In this document: in pieces, positions 48,098 to 59,302 of the stretch
Position numbering within the stretch: the stretch's first letter is position 1
How the letters are laid out: each line of letters begins with the position of its first letter
Assembly: GCA_907163345.1 (NCBI GenBank)
Contig: CAJQUN010000057.1
Coordinates: 1,178,001-1,242,000, forward strand
Source: Haberlea rhodopensis
Lineage: Eukaryota; Streptophyta; Magnoliopsida; Lamiales; Gesneriaceae
Direction of reading: 5' to 3'
Length of the DNA stretch: 64,000 nt
Notes under the pieces: generated by a model
What the model was told of the DNA's origin: nothing
The model's database searches: none
Seen by the model: only the letters and a program-made list of their open reading frames with translations
Translations under genes and position numbers: made by a program

Positions 48098-50261
48098 TGT
48101 AAGGACCCCTGTGCCCTTATTCCGTTATTAGTGTATTAACCCAAGCATTTAGTGCATGTAATTATATATGTAGGGGAAACCCCACTTGACATCATAGCAA
48201 ACCATGCCAATAATAAAATTTCTTTACATTATTCCATATAATGCTAATTTCCCCCAACCAAGTCCACATACATATCATGCACCATTATAATACACTAACA
48301 TGTTCTCAGTTCATTTAGCAATTCAATAAATAATTGCATGCAACACATAAATGAAAGGAGAAAGGCCCTTGCCTTCTTTATACAACCCATATACACATGA
48401 TAGTGCTCACATACGAGCCTCAAATAAGTATACGTATATCCAATGTATAAAGTGTCATGCTGAATACCGTCACTGGTACTTCGATCCTGGAAGCACCTCA
48501 AATCCATAGCTCGAGCTCAATTCAAAGCCATCGTCGTACCTATTCACCTGCCCCAACAGAGACAGCCCCACACGGGGTGAGCATACCAATCCCACCAAAC
48601 CGACAATCACAATAATACTATTCATAATTTACAAAAATGTAAATGCTATGAAATATAAAAGATGCTCCCTGGATGGTATCATCCTCATCCGGATTCCCTG
48701 TACTGTCCCTGTTCTCAAAATAAGTGAAACATCAACTTTCCAAATGCCAGTTAATCATTACATTGATTAACAAATCCATTTGCGACATACCGATATCATA
48801 ATCAATAATATCAAATCATTAAACAATGATTGCAGATATTCCATATATATCACTTATGGTTCCATAGTTCTATTTCATTGCTCGCTCTACAATAGCGGCA
48901 TTTCATTCTCATGCATTCTCAACAGCAGTGGCGTCATAACCGATGTTCGCTCAAAGGCGACAACATCCAATCATTGCTCGCTCAAAAGCGGCACCATATA
49001 ATTCACAATGCATATATATCCATTTGTAGCAATTACCATAAACCATGTATTCAATATCCGTTTATTGCTAATACCATATACCATGCATTTTCATATACAT
49101 TTATTGCAATACAGTGTACCATGCATTCAACAACTGCAATTATAATAAAGGCTATGCTCGTACATCAGACGTACCTTATACACGATCAATAATTCACAAT
49201 TAAAATCAAGCACGCAACCATGTGCCCAAGCACGTTCACAAACCCCAATTATATCGTCATCCATGGCGATTAACCTTTTTCAAAGACCCCAGGTGAAGTA
49301 TGCATCGAAAACTCAACACGAAATAATTCCCCAAAAACAGGCATTGGCGATCGATCGCTTCATCTCAGGCGATCAATCGCCTCTCAAAAATAGGCGCGGG
49401 CGATCGATCGCTCCATTCCAGGCGATCATCGCCTCTCAGTGCATTTGGCCACTGCCTCATGGCGATCGATCGCTTCTTTTGAGGCGGTCGATTGCCTCAC
49501 TGTTCATCTTCCTTAAAATTTTACCAACGTCGCGGTGATCTATCGCCCTGCCCTAGGGATCGATCGCCTCGACCTGTAACAGCCAAAAATGGCGTTTTCC
49601 TTGCAAAATCTTCCCCAACAACAAAGCTCACACCCCATACAACATAAATCCTTAACAAGGGGCTATAAATCAACCCCAAAACACAACAACCCAAAATCTT
49701 TAAAAAACCAATTTCTTAACCCCAACTCAAATCTCAACCATAATCTACAATGCTACTATCAAATCGAAGATAAATGCGAGGGGAAGGACAATACCTTATT
49801 ATCTTCGAGAAATTAGGCTCCCTAGTCGAGCCTCCAACGATTTTTTTCTCAAGGGAGAAAGGAGAGAAGGGTTGGGGAAATGGGGGAGCGTCGGTGAGAG
49901 TGAGAGAAAAGAGATCCAAATGATCGAACACCGAGTCCGCTTGATATATATAGTACCAAAACTCCAAAATACCAATACCTCCACAAATACATATAGATTC
50001 ATTAAAAATCATATGTTTTCAATAAATATCTCTCCAACTCAAATTCCATTACCAGCCCCAGTACAAAGTACTCCGGACCCCAGATCCCACCAAAAACCAA
50101 ATTCCAAGGTTATCACCAAGATGAGAATACAATCTCATCCCTTGGATCCAACGACTCCAAATATCGGATTTAAAATCCCCGGGAGTCCCAATACCACAAT
50201 TAATTCATAACTGCTACATTTAAAATCCATAAAGGATCATTATCACTCCGGGATTAACAAC
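48098..50261 (-). repeat. Gypsy-N LTR-B, left part
   Basis: Starts TGTAAGGACCCC and follows LTR-A (15570 onward) in order, with the same GGGGTGAGCATACC box, GCTCGC / GCGGCA motifs, palindrome array and TATA-like GATATATATAG (about 49943). It is interrupted by Gypsy-II and ends at 59302 (59283-59302: AATGATTCCCGGGCATCACA). Joined length is about 2184 bp. Confidence 0.88.
49346..49571. repeat. CGATCGATCG palindrome array in LTR-B
   Basis: Four pairs of full or degenerate GCGATCGATCGC units (GGCGATCGATCGCTTC, GGCGATCAATCGCC, GGGCGATCGATCGCTCC and others). Some pairs are followed by CAGTG or CACTG. Same position as in LTR-A. Confidence 0.9.
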
Positions 50262-51008
50262 TGTGACATCCCCGAAATGGTTAATTGCTATTTGGCTTTA
50301 AATTATGTTTACATGATTAATTATGTGGTAATTGATTATGTGTTGGGATTTATTTACCTTATGTGGAAATGCATGGTCATGTGGATAGGATGACCCGGGA
50401 TTGCATTTTAAGGGTGCATGTGGTGCATGTTGGGTAAATATTATTGGGAGCATGATTTATTTGCCTTTGGTAGCAATTGATTAGAAATCATGTGTAAATT
50501 GATATTATGGTGCATTTTGAGAAAATGCTTTGAAAAATATCATGTTGTGGTGTTTTATACACCATGGAATTGTTGGTATGCTTTTTAATTAAACCCATCT
50601 CTTATATACCCAAACCCCACTTTACCAAATCACTTTCACTTTACCAAAACAAAACCCACAAACCCTTCCCCTCCAAATTTTCGAGCTCAAGCCTTGGGTG
50701 GAAGAGGAACCTTTCAAAAATCTTGATTTGTGGAGCATTTTGGGTGACTTGAGATCCCCAAGAGGTATGGGCACCTCATGCTTTAATTTTGTAAGGTTTT
50801 GTTTGAGTTTGGTTTGATTTTTAATGATTTTGAAATGGGTTTGTGAGGGTTGTTGTGGTTTTGGTTAAGGGTTGGATTTATACTTGTTTTGAAGTATATT
50901 TTGGTGGTTTATGTTGTTTTGTTGTTGTGGATTTGTTGGGTTAAGTGTTGGTATGGGTTGGAAGGTTTTTGGAAGCAAAAATGGTGAAAAAATCGTATGT
51001 CTGCGCGA

Positions 51009-51221
51009 GGCGATCGATCGCCTGAAAAGAGGCGACCGATCGCCGAGGGGCAGTAACATTTTTGTGTGTTAGGCGATCGATCGCCTAAAATGGGGCGACC
51101 GATCGCCAAGAGGCAGTAGGATTTTCAAAGGGATGGCGATCGATCGCCATGTTTGGGGCGACCGATCGCCACAGTGATAATTTTGAGGCGATCGATCGCC
51201 TGGGTGAAGCGATCGATCGCC
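51009..51221. repeat. CGATCGATCG palindrome array in the Gypsy-II 5' LTR
   Basis: Eight units in about 213 bp, mostly as pairs: a perfect GGCGATCGATCGCC, then 6-8 bases, then GGCGACCGATCGCC (T to C in the first half). The first two pairs are followed by GGCAGTA and the third by CACAGTGATAA. The last pair is two perfect cores. Five cores are exact CGATCGATCG. Confidence 0.95.
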
Positions 51222-51313
51222 GCCTGTGGAATTTTGGAAAATGGTTTATTTTGTCAAATTTTTGGTATTTGACTATTATTTGGCTTCTAATATGGGGTTG
51301 TGTGATTGTGTAG

Positions 51314-51375
51314 AACCATCCCAGGTAGCAACACAACCGAGGAATTGAAGCCGGACCAATTCCACTTTTGGAAAG
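51314..51375 (+). other. Conserved 62-bp block with splice-like borders in the Gypsy-II LTR
   Basis: From AACCATCCCAGG to CTTTTGGAAAG. It is preceded by GATTGTGTAG (acceptor-like) and followed by GTACGTAG (donor-like). A donor-like AGAG|GTATGG lies at 50765 upstream, and an acceptor-like GGGTTGTCCTTGTAG ends at 52088 downstream. The block is recognisable in the solo LTR (about 28130-28192) and in Gypsy-I (about 1302-1367). It may be a leader exon. This is inference only. Confidence 0.4.
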
Positions 51376-52380
51376 GTACGTAGTGGACGTACGGGCACCC
51401 AACGGTAACATGTATTTTATATACTCATTGATTATGCATTGTGAATGCGGGTATATATGTGGTATTGCATTGTGGATGCATATACATGTTGATTTATGCC
51501 ATATGAGGTATTGCATTGTGGATGCATATACATGGTAATTTATGCATATTGATGATAGATGCATATTATGATTATTGGATGCACATCCCATGAGTCGTGG
51601 TCATCCTTTGATGATTTTAATGCTTGCCGCTTTTTGTATTGGTTCCGCTAAATGTGAAGCGAGGGGTGGGAGCGCCGCATGTCACATTTGAGCGTGGTTG
51701 TCATATGGGGCGAGGAAAGGGTATTTGCCGCTCTCTGTGAAGCGAGGGGTGGGAGCGCCGCATGTCCATTGTAGCGAGGTTATCCTATGCCGCCCATATG
51801 AATATAAGCGAGGGGCATTAAAATACACTGTGATGGACAGACTAGGGAATGGTGACCAATATGGGGTACAGTTGAGATGGTATATGATGTCATGACATGT
51901 TTTGGCCATTAAAAATAATCTGTTGATTATACTCATGAGTTATAGTACAGGGACAACCAAACGGGAAGCGTTTGAAATGCACGGGAAACAGGAAGTGTTT
52001 CATATTGATTATGCATTTACGCTTTATCTTCATATTGTGTTGAATATGAATGATTATTATTGCTCATGTTTGGGGGTTGTCCTTGTAGGTACTTTTTTTG
52101 GCATGATAGCAAGCTTGAACGGGTTGAGGTGGTGAGCTTGTGAAGCATTCTTTTGAGGAATAAAGGACAGGATTATTTGGATAGTATCTACTCTAGGAGT
52201 AGTATAAAACTATAGGTGAACATTCATTGATTGGAATGTAATTAATCCTTTTTGTAGTCCTTTATTTTGGCATGTAAATGCTTAAGCTCATAGACTCCAC
52301 TTGTTTATTATACTCTGATCATTGTTATTAGCTCTATTATGCCTTAATTCCGCACTTAAGGATTAGGGTCCTTACATTAG

Positions 52381-52392
52381 TGGTATCAGAGC
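52381..52392 (+). other. Gypsy-II primer-binding site
   Basis: TGGTATCAGAGC, four bases (TTAG) after the LTR; complement of initiator tRNA-Met. Confidence 0.92.
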
Positions 52393-52585
52393 AGTGGTTA
52401 GAGAACCCGGGAACGAGTGAAGGGTAGCCTTAGCATGTTTGGCTAGGTGCTTACATTTGAAGCATGTTTATGCATGTGGTGCATATTGGTGTATATTTGG
52501 TTATACTAACATGCTTATATCACTCCTGTTATCTAACGACATGTTATATATTGCTTTGGATTGTTGTTAACATTTGTGTTACAGC

Positions 52586-55500
52586 ATGGCTGCTAATGAG
52601 GAAGTCGGAGATGTTGGGAGTGTAAATGCGAGTATTGGACAGGCTAATCCTCTACCTCCACCGGCTGTAGGAATGGAACCAGTGGTCCAGTTATTGCTAC
52701 CGGGTGAGATTAGCTTGACGCAGTTTCTGTCTTATCATCCGCCCCGGTTTGAGGGGACAGAGTCCGGAGAAGAAGCGGAAGAGTGGCTGGAGAGGCTTGA
52801 GCAGATCTTTGTATCGGCTCCTTGTGCTATTACTGCTTGGCTGAGGCTGGCGGAGTTCCAGTTGGCTAAGAAACCATTGATGTGGTGGAGGAGCACAGTG
52901 ATGGAGATGAGAGCACTGGGTGCTGTGATTGACTGGACGCTCTTCAGGACCAGGTTCTTGAACCGATACTTCTCCGCGGCAGCAAGGCAGACAAAAGAGG
53001 ATGAATTTGCAAGTCTGAGGCAGGGGAACATGACAGTGGCAGACTATGCCACACAGTACTCATCACTACTTAGGTATGTCCCCCACATTGCCTCTGATGG
53101 ACGTGCCAAGATGAGAAATTTCATGAAAGGACTGTGACCGGAGCTCTATGACCGGGTTATCATCAATAACCCAACTTCTTTTGATGATGCTCTCACGAGA
53201 GCGGAGCTTGCTGAGCTAGGAGTGGGAGCTTATGCCATGCCACCACCGGTACCGCAACAGAGGCAGACTAGTGACAGTTTGAGGCCTCGGGGTGAGCCAT
53301 TTAAGCCCCGTGGTGCCTCTTCATCTTCGCGGTATGGTGGAAAGAAATACTTTGGTCAGAAACAGGATGGCAAGAAAGGAAATTGGTCCGCCAGTCGAGG
53401 ATCTTCACAAGGGGATAGGCCGGGAGAGCCTAGGTGCAACAATTGTGGAGGGCCACATTCTTCAAACAAGTGTCCTGCATGTTATGTCTGTGGCAAGATG
53501 GGCCACATTGCTCGGTATTGTCCCACCAGGGGAGGCCAGTCAGAGTATCAGGGCAGCAGGCCAAGGTTTGAGGACAGGACAGTGCAGCAGAGGCAACAGT
53601 TTGGGCCTCGTCCATCGGGAGGTCAGACAGTGGGACCACCCCAGGGGCAAGTATATGCACTGACCAGGGAGCAGGCTCAGGCAGCTCCAGAGGAGGTGAT
53701 TGCCGGTACGTGTCATTTATTTACGTACCCTGCTTTTGTTTTAATAGATACAGGTGCCTCCCATTCCTTTGTGTCTGTGGGATTTGTGGAAAGACACCAT
53801 ATGCGCACGTCTTCTTTGCCCACGCCTCTACTAGTCTCGACACCCACTGGAAGAAATGTTGTTGCTGATCAGTTTATGGCAGACTGCCTCATTTATTTTG
53901 AGGGCAACGAGTTGAGATCAGACTTGATTGTGCTGGGTATGTCAGACTTTGACTGCATCTTGGGTATTGATGTTCTGAACAGATATCAGGCAGTGGTAGA
54001 TTGCCGACAGAGAACAGTGAAGTTCAGACCTGAGTTGGGCAGTCAGTGGACTTTCTTTGGCAACGAGTCTCGTGCGAAGATTCCGTTGATTTCAGCGATC
54101 AAGATGTCTCAGCTGTTGGAACGTGGTCACACGGGCTATCTTATTTATGCCGTGGACACGTCTGGGAAGAGTAAAGAACTGAGAGTTGAGAATGTGCCAG
54201 TAGTGGCAGAGTTTGCTGATGTGTTTCCAGAAGAGATCCCAGGATTTCCACCGGCTAGGGAAGTTGAGTTTGGGATCGAGCTGTTGCCAGGGACATCCGC
54301 TATCTCTCGTGCACCTTATAGGATGGCACCGGCTGAGTTGAGAGAGTTGAAAGAGCAGTTGCAGGATCTCCTTGACAAGGGTTATATACGCCCGAGCGTG
54401 TCGCCATGGGGCGCACCAGTTCTCTTTGTGAAGAAGAAGGACGGTTCGATGCGGTTGTGCATCGATTACCGGCAGCTGAACAAGGCTACAATGAAGAATA
54501 AGTACCCTCTTCCAAGGATCGATGACTTATTTGATCAGTTGCAAGGTACCAGGGTGTATAGCAAGATTGATTTGAGATCCGGGTATCATCAGATTCGGGT
54601 CAGAGAGGAAGATGTGCAGAAGACAGCGTTCCGGACTCGATACGGGCATTATGAGTTCTTAGTAATGCCGTTCGGTGTGACGAACGCCCCGGCCGTCTTT
54701 ATGAGTCTGATGAACAGAGTGTTTCAGCAGTATCTTGATCAGTTCGTCATCGTGTTTATTGACGACATTCTTATCTACTCCCGGAGTGAGGAAGATCATG
54801 TGAAACACTTGAGGACAGTGCTTCAGATTCTTAGAGAGCATCAGTTGTATGCTAAGCTCAGTAAGTGCGAGTTTTGGCTGAGCAGTGTAGTGTTTCTGGG
54901 GCATGTCATTTCGAGCAGCGGGATATCAGTGGACCCGAAGAAGATTGAGGCTGTGATGGAGTGGGCTGCCCCCACTTCTGTACCTGAGATCCGGAGTTTT
55001 CTTGGTTTGGCCGGGTATTATCGGCGCTTTGTTGAGGGCTTTTCGAAGATTGCCAGGCCGCTGACTCAGTTGACTCAGAAGGGTATGCCTTTCTTTTGGT
55101 CAGAAGCTTGTGAGGAGAGCTTCCAGGAGTTAAAGCACCGGTTGACGACGGCGCCAGTGTTAGTGATCCCGACGGAGAACTCCAGATTTGTTCTGTATAC
55201 TGATGCATCACTGCAGGGCCTTGGGTGTGTTCTGATGCAAGATAAGCATGTGGTAGCTTATGCATCGAGGCAGTTGAAGCCGCATGAGACCAGATATCCA
55301 GTTCATGCCTTGGAATTGGCGGCTATCATCTTTGCCCTGAAGATCTGGAGGCATTATTTATATGGTACTTCATTCACCATATACACGGATCACAAGAGCC
55401 TCAAGTTTCTATTCACTCAGGCGGAGCTGAACATGAGACAGAGGAGATGGATGGACCTACTCAAGGACTATGATTGCGAGATAGAGTACCATCCCGGGAA

Positions 55501-57151
55501 AGCCAATTTGACAGCAGACGCTTTGAGCCGGAAAGTGAGGAATTCTGCTGAGGACGTCATTCATTTGTCGGCTATGATGACCTCCTATTGCCATCTCGGC
55601 TATGATTTTGATATAGATGCATCACCAGTGTATGTCTCTACCTTATTAGCTGAGCCAGATATTTATGAGAACATCAGGAGAGCTCAGAGATCAGATGCTG
55701 AGGTTCAGAGATGGTTGTCTATAGTGCATCTTGGTCAGCCGACGAAGTTCAGAGTGGCCGACGACGGATCTTTGAGATTGGGTAACCGCTGGGTAGTTCC
55801 GAGTACGCCGGAGTTGCGTAAGGGGATCTTGGAACGAGCTCACAGTAGCAGACTTAGCATCCACCCAGGCGGGAAGAAGATGTACAGAGATCTGCGTGGT
55901 CAGTTTTGGTGGAAGAGAATGAAGTCTGATGTCGTCGCTTTTGTGAAGAGGTGTTTGATCTGCCAACAGGTTAAGGCAGAGAGACAGAGACCTGGCGGCG
56001 AATTGAGGAGCTTGGAGATACCGAAGTGGAAGTGGGAGCACATTTCCATGGACTTCGTGACTCATTTGCCGAGGAGTGCTTCAGGCTTCGATGCTATTTG
56101 GGTGATTGTGGACAGATTGACTAAGGTAGCCCACTTTATCCCCTATAGCATGACTTTCACATTTTTGAGGATGGCGCAGTTGTATATTAGAGATGTGGTG
56201 AGATGGCATGGGATCCCCGTTTCTATTGTGTCAGATCGAGATCCGCGATTCACATCTCATTTCTGGGAAGGCCTTCAGTCAGCTTTGGGAACTGAGGTCA
56301 GATTGAGCACTGCTTATCATCCTCAGACGGATGGCCAGACCGAGCGTACTATTCAGACGCTCGAGGACATGTTAAGAGCTTGTGTTTTGGAGTTCGATGC
56401 CTCTTGGCAGGATTCAGTGCCATTGGTAGAGTTTTCGTATAACAATAGCTACCAGGCAAGTATTCAGATGGCTCCGTTTGAAGCTCTTTATGGCAGACGA
56501 TGTAGATCGCCCTTGTATTGGGATGATTTGGACAGTAGATCAGTCGGAGGGCCTGAGTTGATCCGGGAAATGGAAGAGAAGATAAAGATTATAAGGCAGA
56601 AAATGAAAGCGGCTCAGAACAGACAGGCTGCTTATGCAAATAAACGGCGGAGACCGTTGGAATTTCAGTTGGGAGATAAGGTCTTTTTGAAGATCTCGCC
56701 TTTTAGAGGCGTTGTGCGGTTTGGGATGCGCGGGAAACTGTCTCCGAGGTTTGTGGGACCGTACGAGATTTTGCAGCGCATTGGCACATTGGCTTACCGA
56801 CTGGCTTTGCCGCCTTCTTTATCTGGGATACATGATGTGTTTCATGTATCAATGTTGCGGAAGTATGAGCCGGATCCGTCTCACGTGTTACAGCCTTCCG
56901 AAGTTCAGTTAGAGTCAGATATATCTTATGTGGAACGGCCTGTTAGAATTCTGGACAGAGCAGACCGTAGACTTCGGAACAAAGTGATACCGATGATCAA
57001 AGTTCAGTGGGATCGCAGGGGTGTCGAGGAGGCTACGTGGGAGACGGAGCAGCATATGGTGCAGCACTACCCGGAACTATTCTCTGGTATGAGTTTATGT
57101 TTAGTTTCTGCTGGGGTAAGTGCATGTGATTTCGAGGACGAAATCTTATAA
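52586..57151 (+). pseudogene. Gypsy-II gag-pol, full length with one in-frame TGA
   Basis: ATG at 52586 (MAANEEVG); an in-frame TTG twelve bases upstream is not a likely start. The frame runs 1521 sense codons to TAA at 57149-57151, broken only by TGA at 53135-53137 inside gag. The next codons continue in the same frame with normal gag sequence (PELYDRVI). Domains: gag, then zinc knuckles with CYVCGKMGHIARYC at about 299-312; protease DTGASHSF at D388; reverse transcriptase with KIDLRSGYHQI and FIDDILIYS (aspartates 726-727); RNase H YTDAS at D873; integrase with H-H-C-C (RCLICQQVK) and triad D1156, D1217 and E1253; then GPY/F-type KLSPRFVGPYEIL and a C-terminal chromodomain (KVIPMIKVQWDRRGVEEATW) ending HYPELFSG. 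The lineage fits Tekay/Del chromoviruses. The stop most simply reflects a C-to-T change at a CGA codon. Confidence 0.94.
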
Positions 57152-57163
57152 GTAGGGGAGTAT

Positions 57164-59277
57164 TGTGACATCCCCGAAATGGTTAATTGCTATTTGGCTT
57201 TAAATTATGTTTACATGATTAATTATGTGGTAATTGATTATGTGTTGGGATTTATTTACCTTATGTGGAAATGCATGGTCATGTGGATAGGATGACCCGG
57301 GATTGCATTTTAAGGGTGCATGTGGTGCATGTTGGGTAAATATTATTGGGAGCATGATTTATTTGCCTTTGGTAGCAATTGATTAGAAATCATGTGTAAA
57401 TTGATATTATGGTGCATTTTGAGAAAATGCTTTGAAAAATATCATGTTGTGGTGTTTTATAAACCATGGAATTGTTGGTATGCTTTTTAATTAAACCCAT
57501 CTCTTATATACCCAAACCCCACTTTACCAAATCACTTTCACTTTACCAAAACAAAACCCACAAACCCTTCCCCTCCAAATTTTCGAGCTCAAGCCTTGGG
57601 TGGAAGAGGAACCTTTCAAAAATCTTGATTTGTGGAGCATTTTGGGTGATTTGAGATCCCCAAGAGGTATGGGTACCTCATGCTTTAATTTTGTAAGGTT
57701 TTGTTTGAGTTTGGTTTGATTTTTAATGATTTTGAAATGGGTTTGTGAGGGTTGTTGTGGTTTTGGTTAAGGGTTGGATTTATACTTGTTTTGAAGTATA
57801 TTTTGGTGGTTTATGTTGTTTTGTTGTTGTGGATTTGTTGGGTTAAGTGTTGGTATGGGTTGGAAGGTTTTTGGAAGCAAAATGGTGAAAAAATCGTATG
57901 TCTGCGCGAGGCGATCGATCGCCTGAAAAGACGCGACCGATCGCCGAGGGGCAGTAACATTTTTGTGTGTTAGGCGATCGATCGCCTAAAATGGGGCGAC
58001 CGATCGCCAAGAGGCAGTAGGATTTTCAAACGGATGGCGATCGATCGCCATGTTTGGGGCGACCGATCGCCACAGTGATAATTTTGAGGCGATCGATCGC
58101 CTGGGTGAAGCGATCGATCGCCGCCTGTGGAATTTTGGAAAATGGTTTATTTTGTCAAATTTTTGGTATTTGACTATTATTTGGCTTCTAATATGGGGTT
58201 GTGTGATTGTGTAGAACCATCCCAGGTAGCAACACAACCGAGGAATTGAAGCCGGACCAATTCCACTTTTGGAAAGGTACGTAGTGGACGTACGAGCACC
58301 CAACGGTAACATGTATTTTATATACTCATTGATTATGCATTGTGAATGCGGGTATATATGTGGTATTGCATTGTGGATGCATATACATGTTGATTTATGC
58401 CATATGAGGTATTGCATTGTGGATGCATATACATGGTAATTTATGCATATTGATGATAGATGCATATTATGATTATTGGATGCACATCCCATGAGTCGTG
58501 GTCATCCTTTGATGATTTTAATGCTTGCCGCTTTTTGTATTGGTTCCGCTAAATGTGAAGCGAGGGGTGGGAGCGCCGCATGTCACATTTGAGCGTGGTT
58601 GTCATATGGGGCGAGGAAAGGGTATTTGCCGCTCTCTGTGAAGCGAGGGGTGGGAGCGCCGCATGTCCATTGTAGCGAGGTTATCCTATGCCGCCCATAT
58701 GAATATAAGCGAGGGGCATTAAAATACACTGTGATGGACAGACTAGGGAATGGTGACCAATATGGGGTACAGTTGAGATGGTATATGATGTCATGACATG
58801 TTTTGGCCATTAAAAATAATCTGTTGATTATACTCATGAGTTATAGTACAGGGACAACCAAACGGGAAGCGTTTGAAATGCACGGGAAACAGGAAGTGTT
58901 TCATATTGATTATGCATTTACGCTTTATCTTCATATTGTGTTGAATATGAATGATTATTATTGCTCATGTTTGGGGGTTGTCCTTGTAGGTACTTTTTTT
59001 GGCATGATAGCAAGCTTGAACGGGTTGAGGTGGTGAGCTTGTGAAGCATTCTTTTGAGGAATAAAGGACAGGATTATTTGGATAGTATCTACTCTAGGAG
59101 TAGTATAAAACTATAGGTGAACATTCATTGATTGGAATGTAATTAATCCTTTTTGTAGTCCTTTATTTTGGCATGTAAATGCTTAAGCTCATAGACTCCA
59201 CTTGTTTATTATACTCTGATCATTGTTATTAGCTCTATTATGCCTTAATTCCGCACTTAAGGATTAGGGTCCTTACA
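57164..59277 (+). repeat. Gypsy-II 3' LTR
   Basis: 2114 bp, preceded by the purine tract AGTAGGGGAG. Carries its own copy of the palindrome array at 57910-58122. Visible differences from the 5' LTR include ATACACC/ATAAACC, GTGACTTG/GTGATTTG, GGGCACC/GGGTACC, one A fewer in CAAAAATGG, AGAGGCG/AGACGCG, AAGGGAT/AACGGAT and ACGGGCA/ACGAGCA. Confidence 0.95.
57910..58122. repeat. CGATCGATCG palindrome array in the Gypsy-II 3' LTR
   Basis: Same eight units as the 5' LTR array; no unit has lost its core. Confidence 0.95.
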
Positions 59278-59282
59278 ACAAC

Positions 59283-59302
59283 AATGATTCCCGGGCATCA
59301 CA
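59283..59302 (-). repeat. Gypsy-N LTR-B, right end
   Basis: Twenty bases after the Gypsy-II target duplication, ending GGGCATCACA like LTR-A at 26598. Confidence 0.85.

Larger units (their letters stand above)
50262..52376 (+). repeat. Gypsy-II 5' LTR
   Basis: TGTGACATCCCCGAAATGG to GGGTCCTTACA. TATA-like CTTATATACC at 50601-50610 puts transcription start near 50630-50640, so the palindrome array (51009-51221) and the CCGC/AAGCGAGG block (about 51630-51815) fall in the RNA leader. Confidence 0.95.
50262..59277 (+). mobile_element. Gypsy-II: complete Tekay/Del-like chromodomain Ty3/Gypsy
   Basis: 9016 bp. LTRs 50262-52376 (2115 bp) and 57164-59277 (2114 bp) differ by about six substitutions and one 1-bp indel by eye. 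Target duplication ACAAC at 50257-50261 and 59278-59282. Primer site TGGTATCAGAGC, one gag-pol frame with a single stop, and polypurine tract AGTAGGGGAG. It is inserted in LTR-B of Gypsy-N close to its right end; the undisturbed site in LTR-A reads GGATTAACAACATTAATTCC. Confidence 0.97.

Noticed and set aside
51009..51221. CRISPR-like appearance of regularly spaced short repeats
   Set aside because: The units are palindromic LTR motifs with short, repeated rather than unique spacers, in a plant retrotransposon. There are no cas genes and the setting is nuclear.
51085..51591. Minus-strand frame (and its twin at 57986-58492) with RSIA/DRSP-rich protein, and similar frames at 25680-26045, 27668-28165 and 49263-49538
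   Set aside because: CGATCGATCGC reads as arginine-serine-isoleucine-alanine or aspartate-arginine-serine in several frames of both strands. The frames are by-products of the palindrome array, not genes.
52574..52585. TTG as gag start for Gypsy-II
   Set aside because: An ATG with good context lies four codons downstream at 52586. Non-ATG starts are not expected here.
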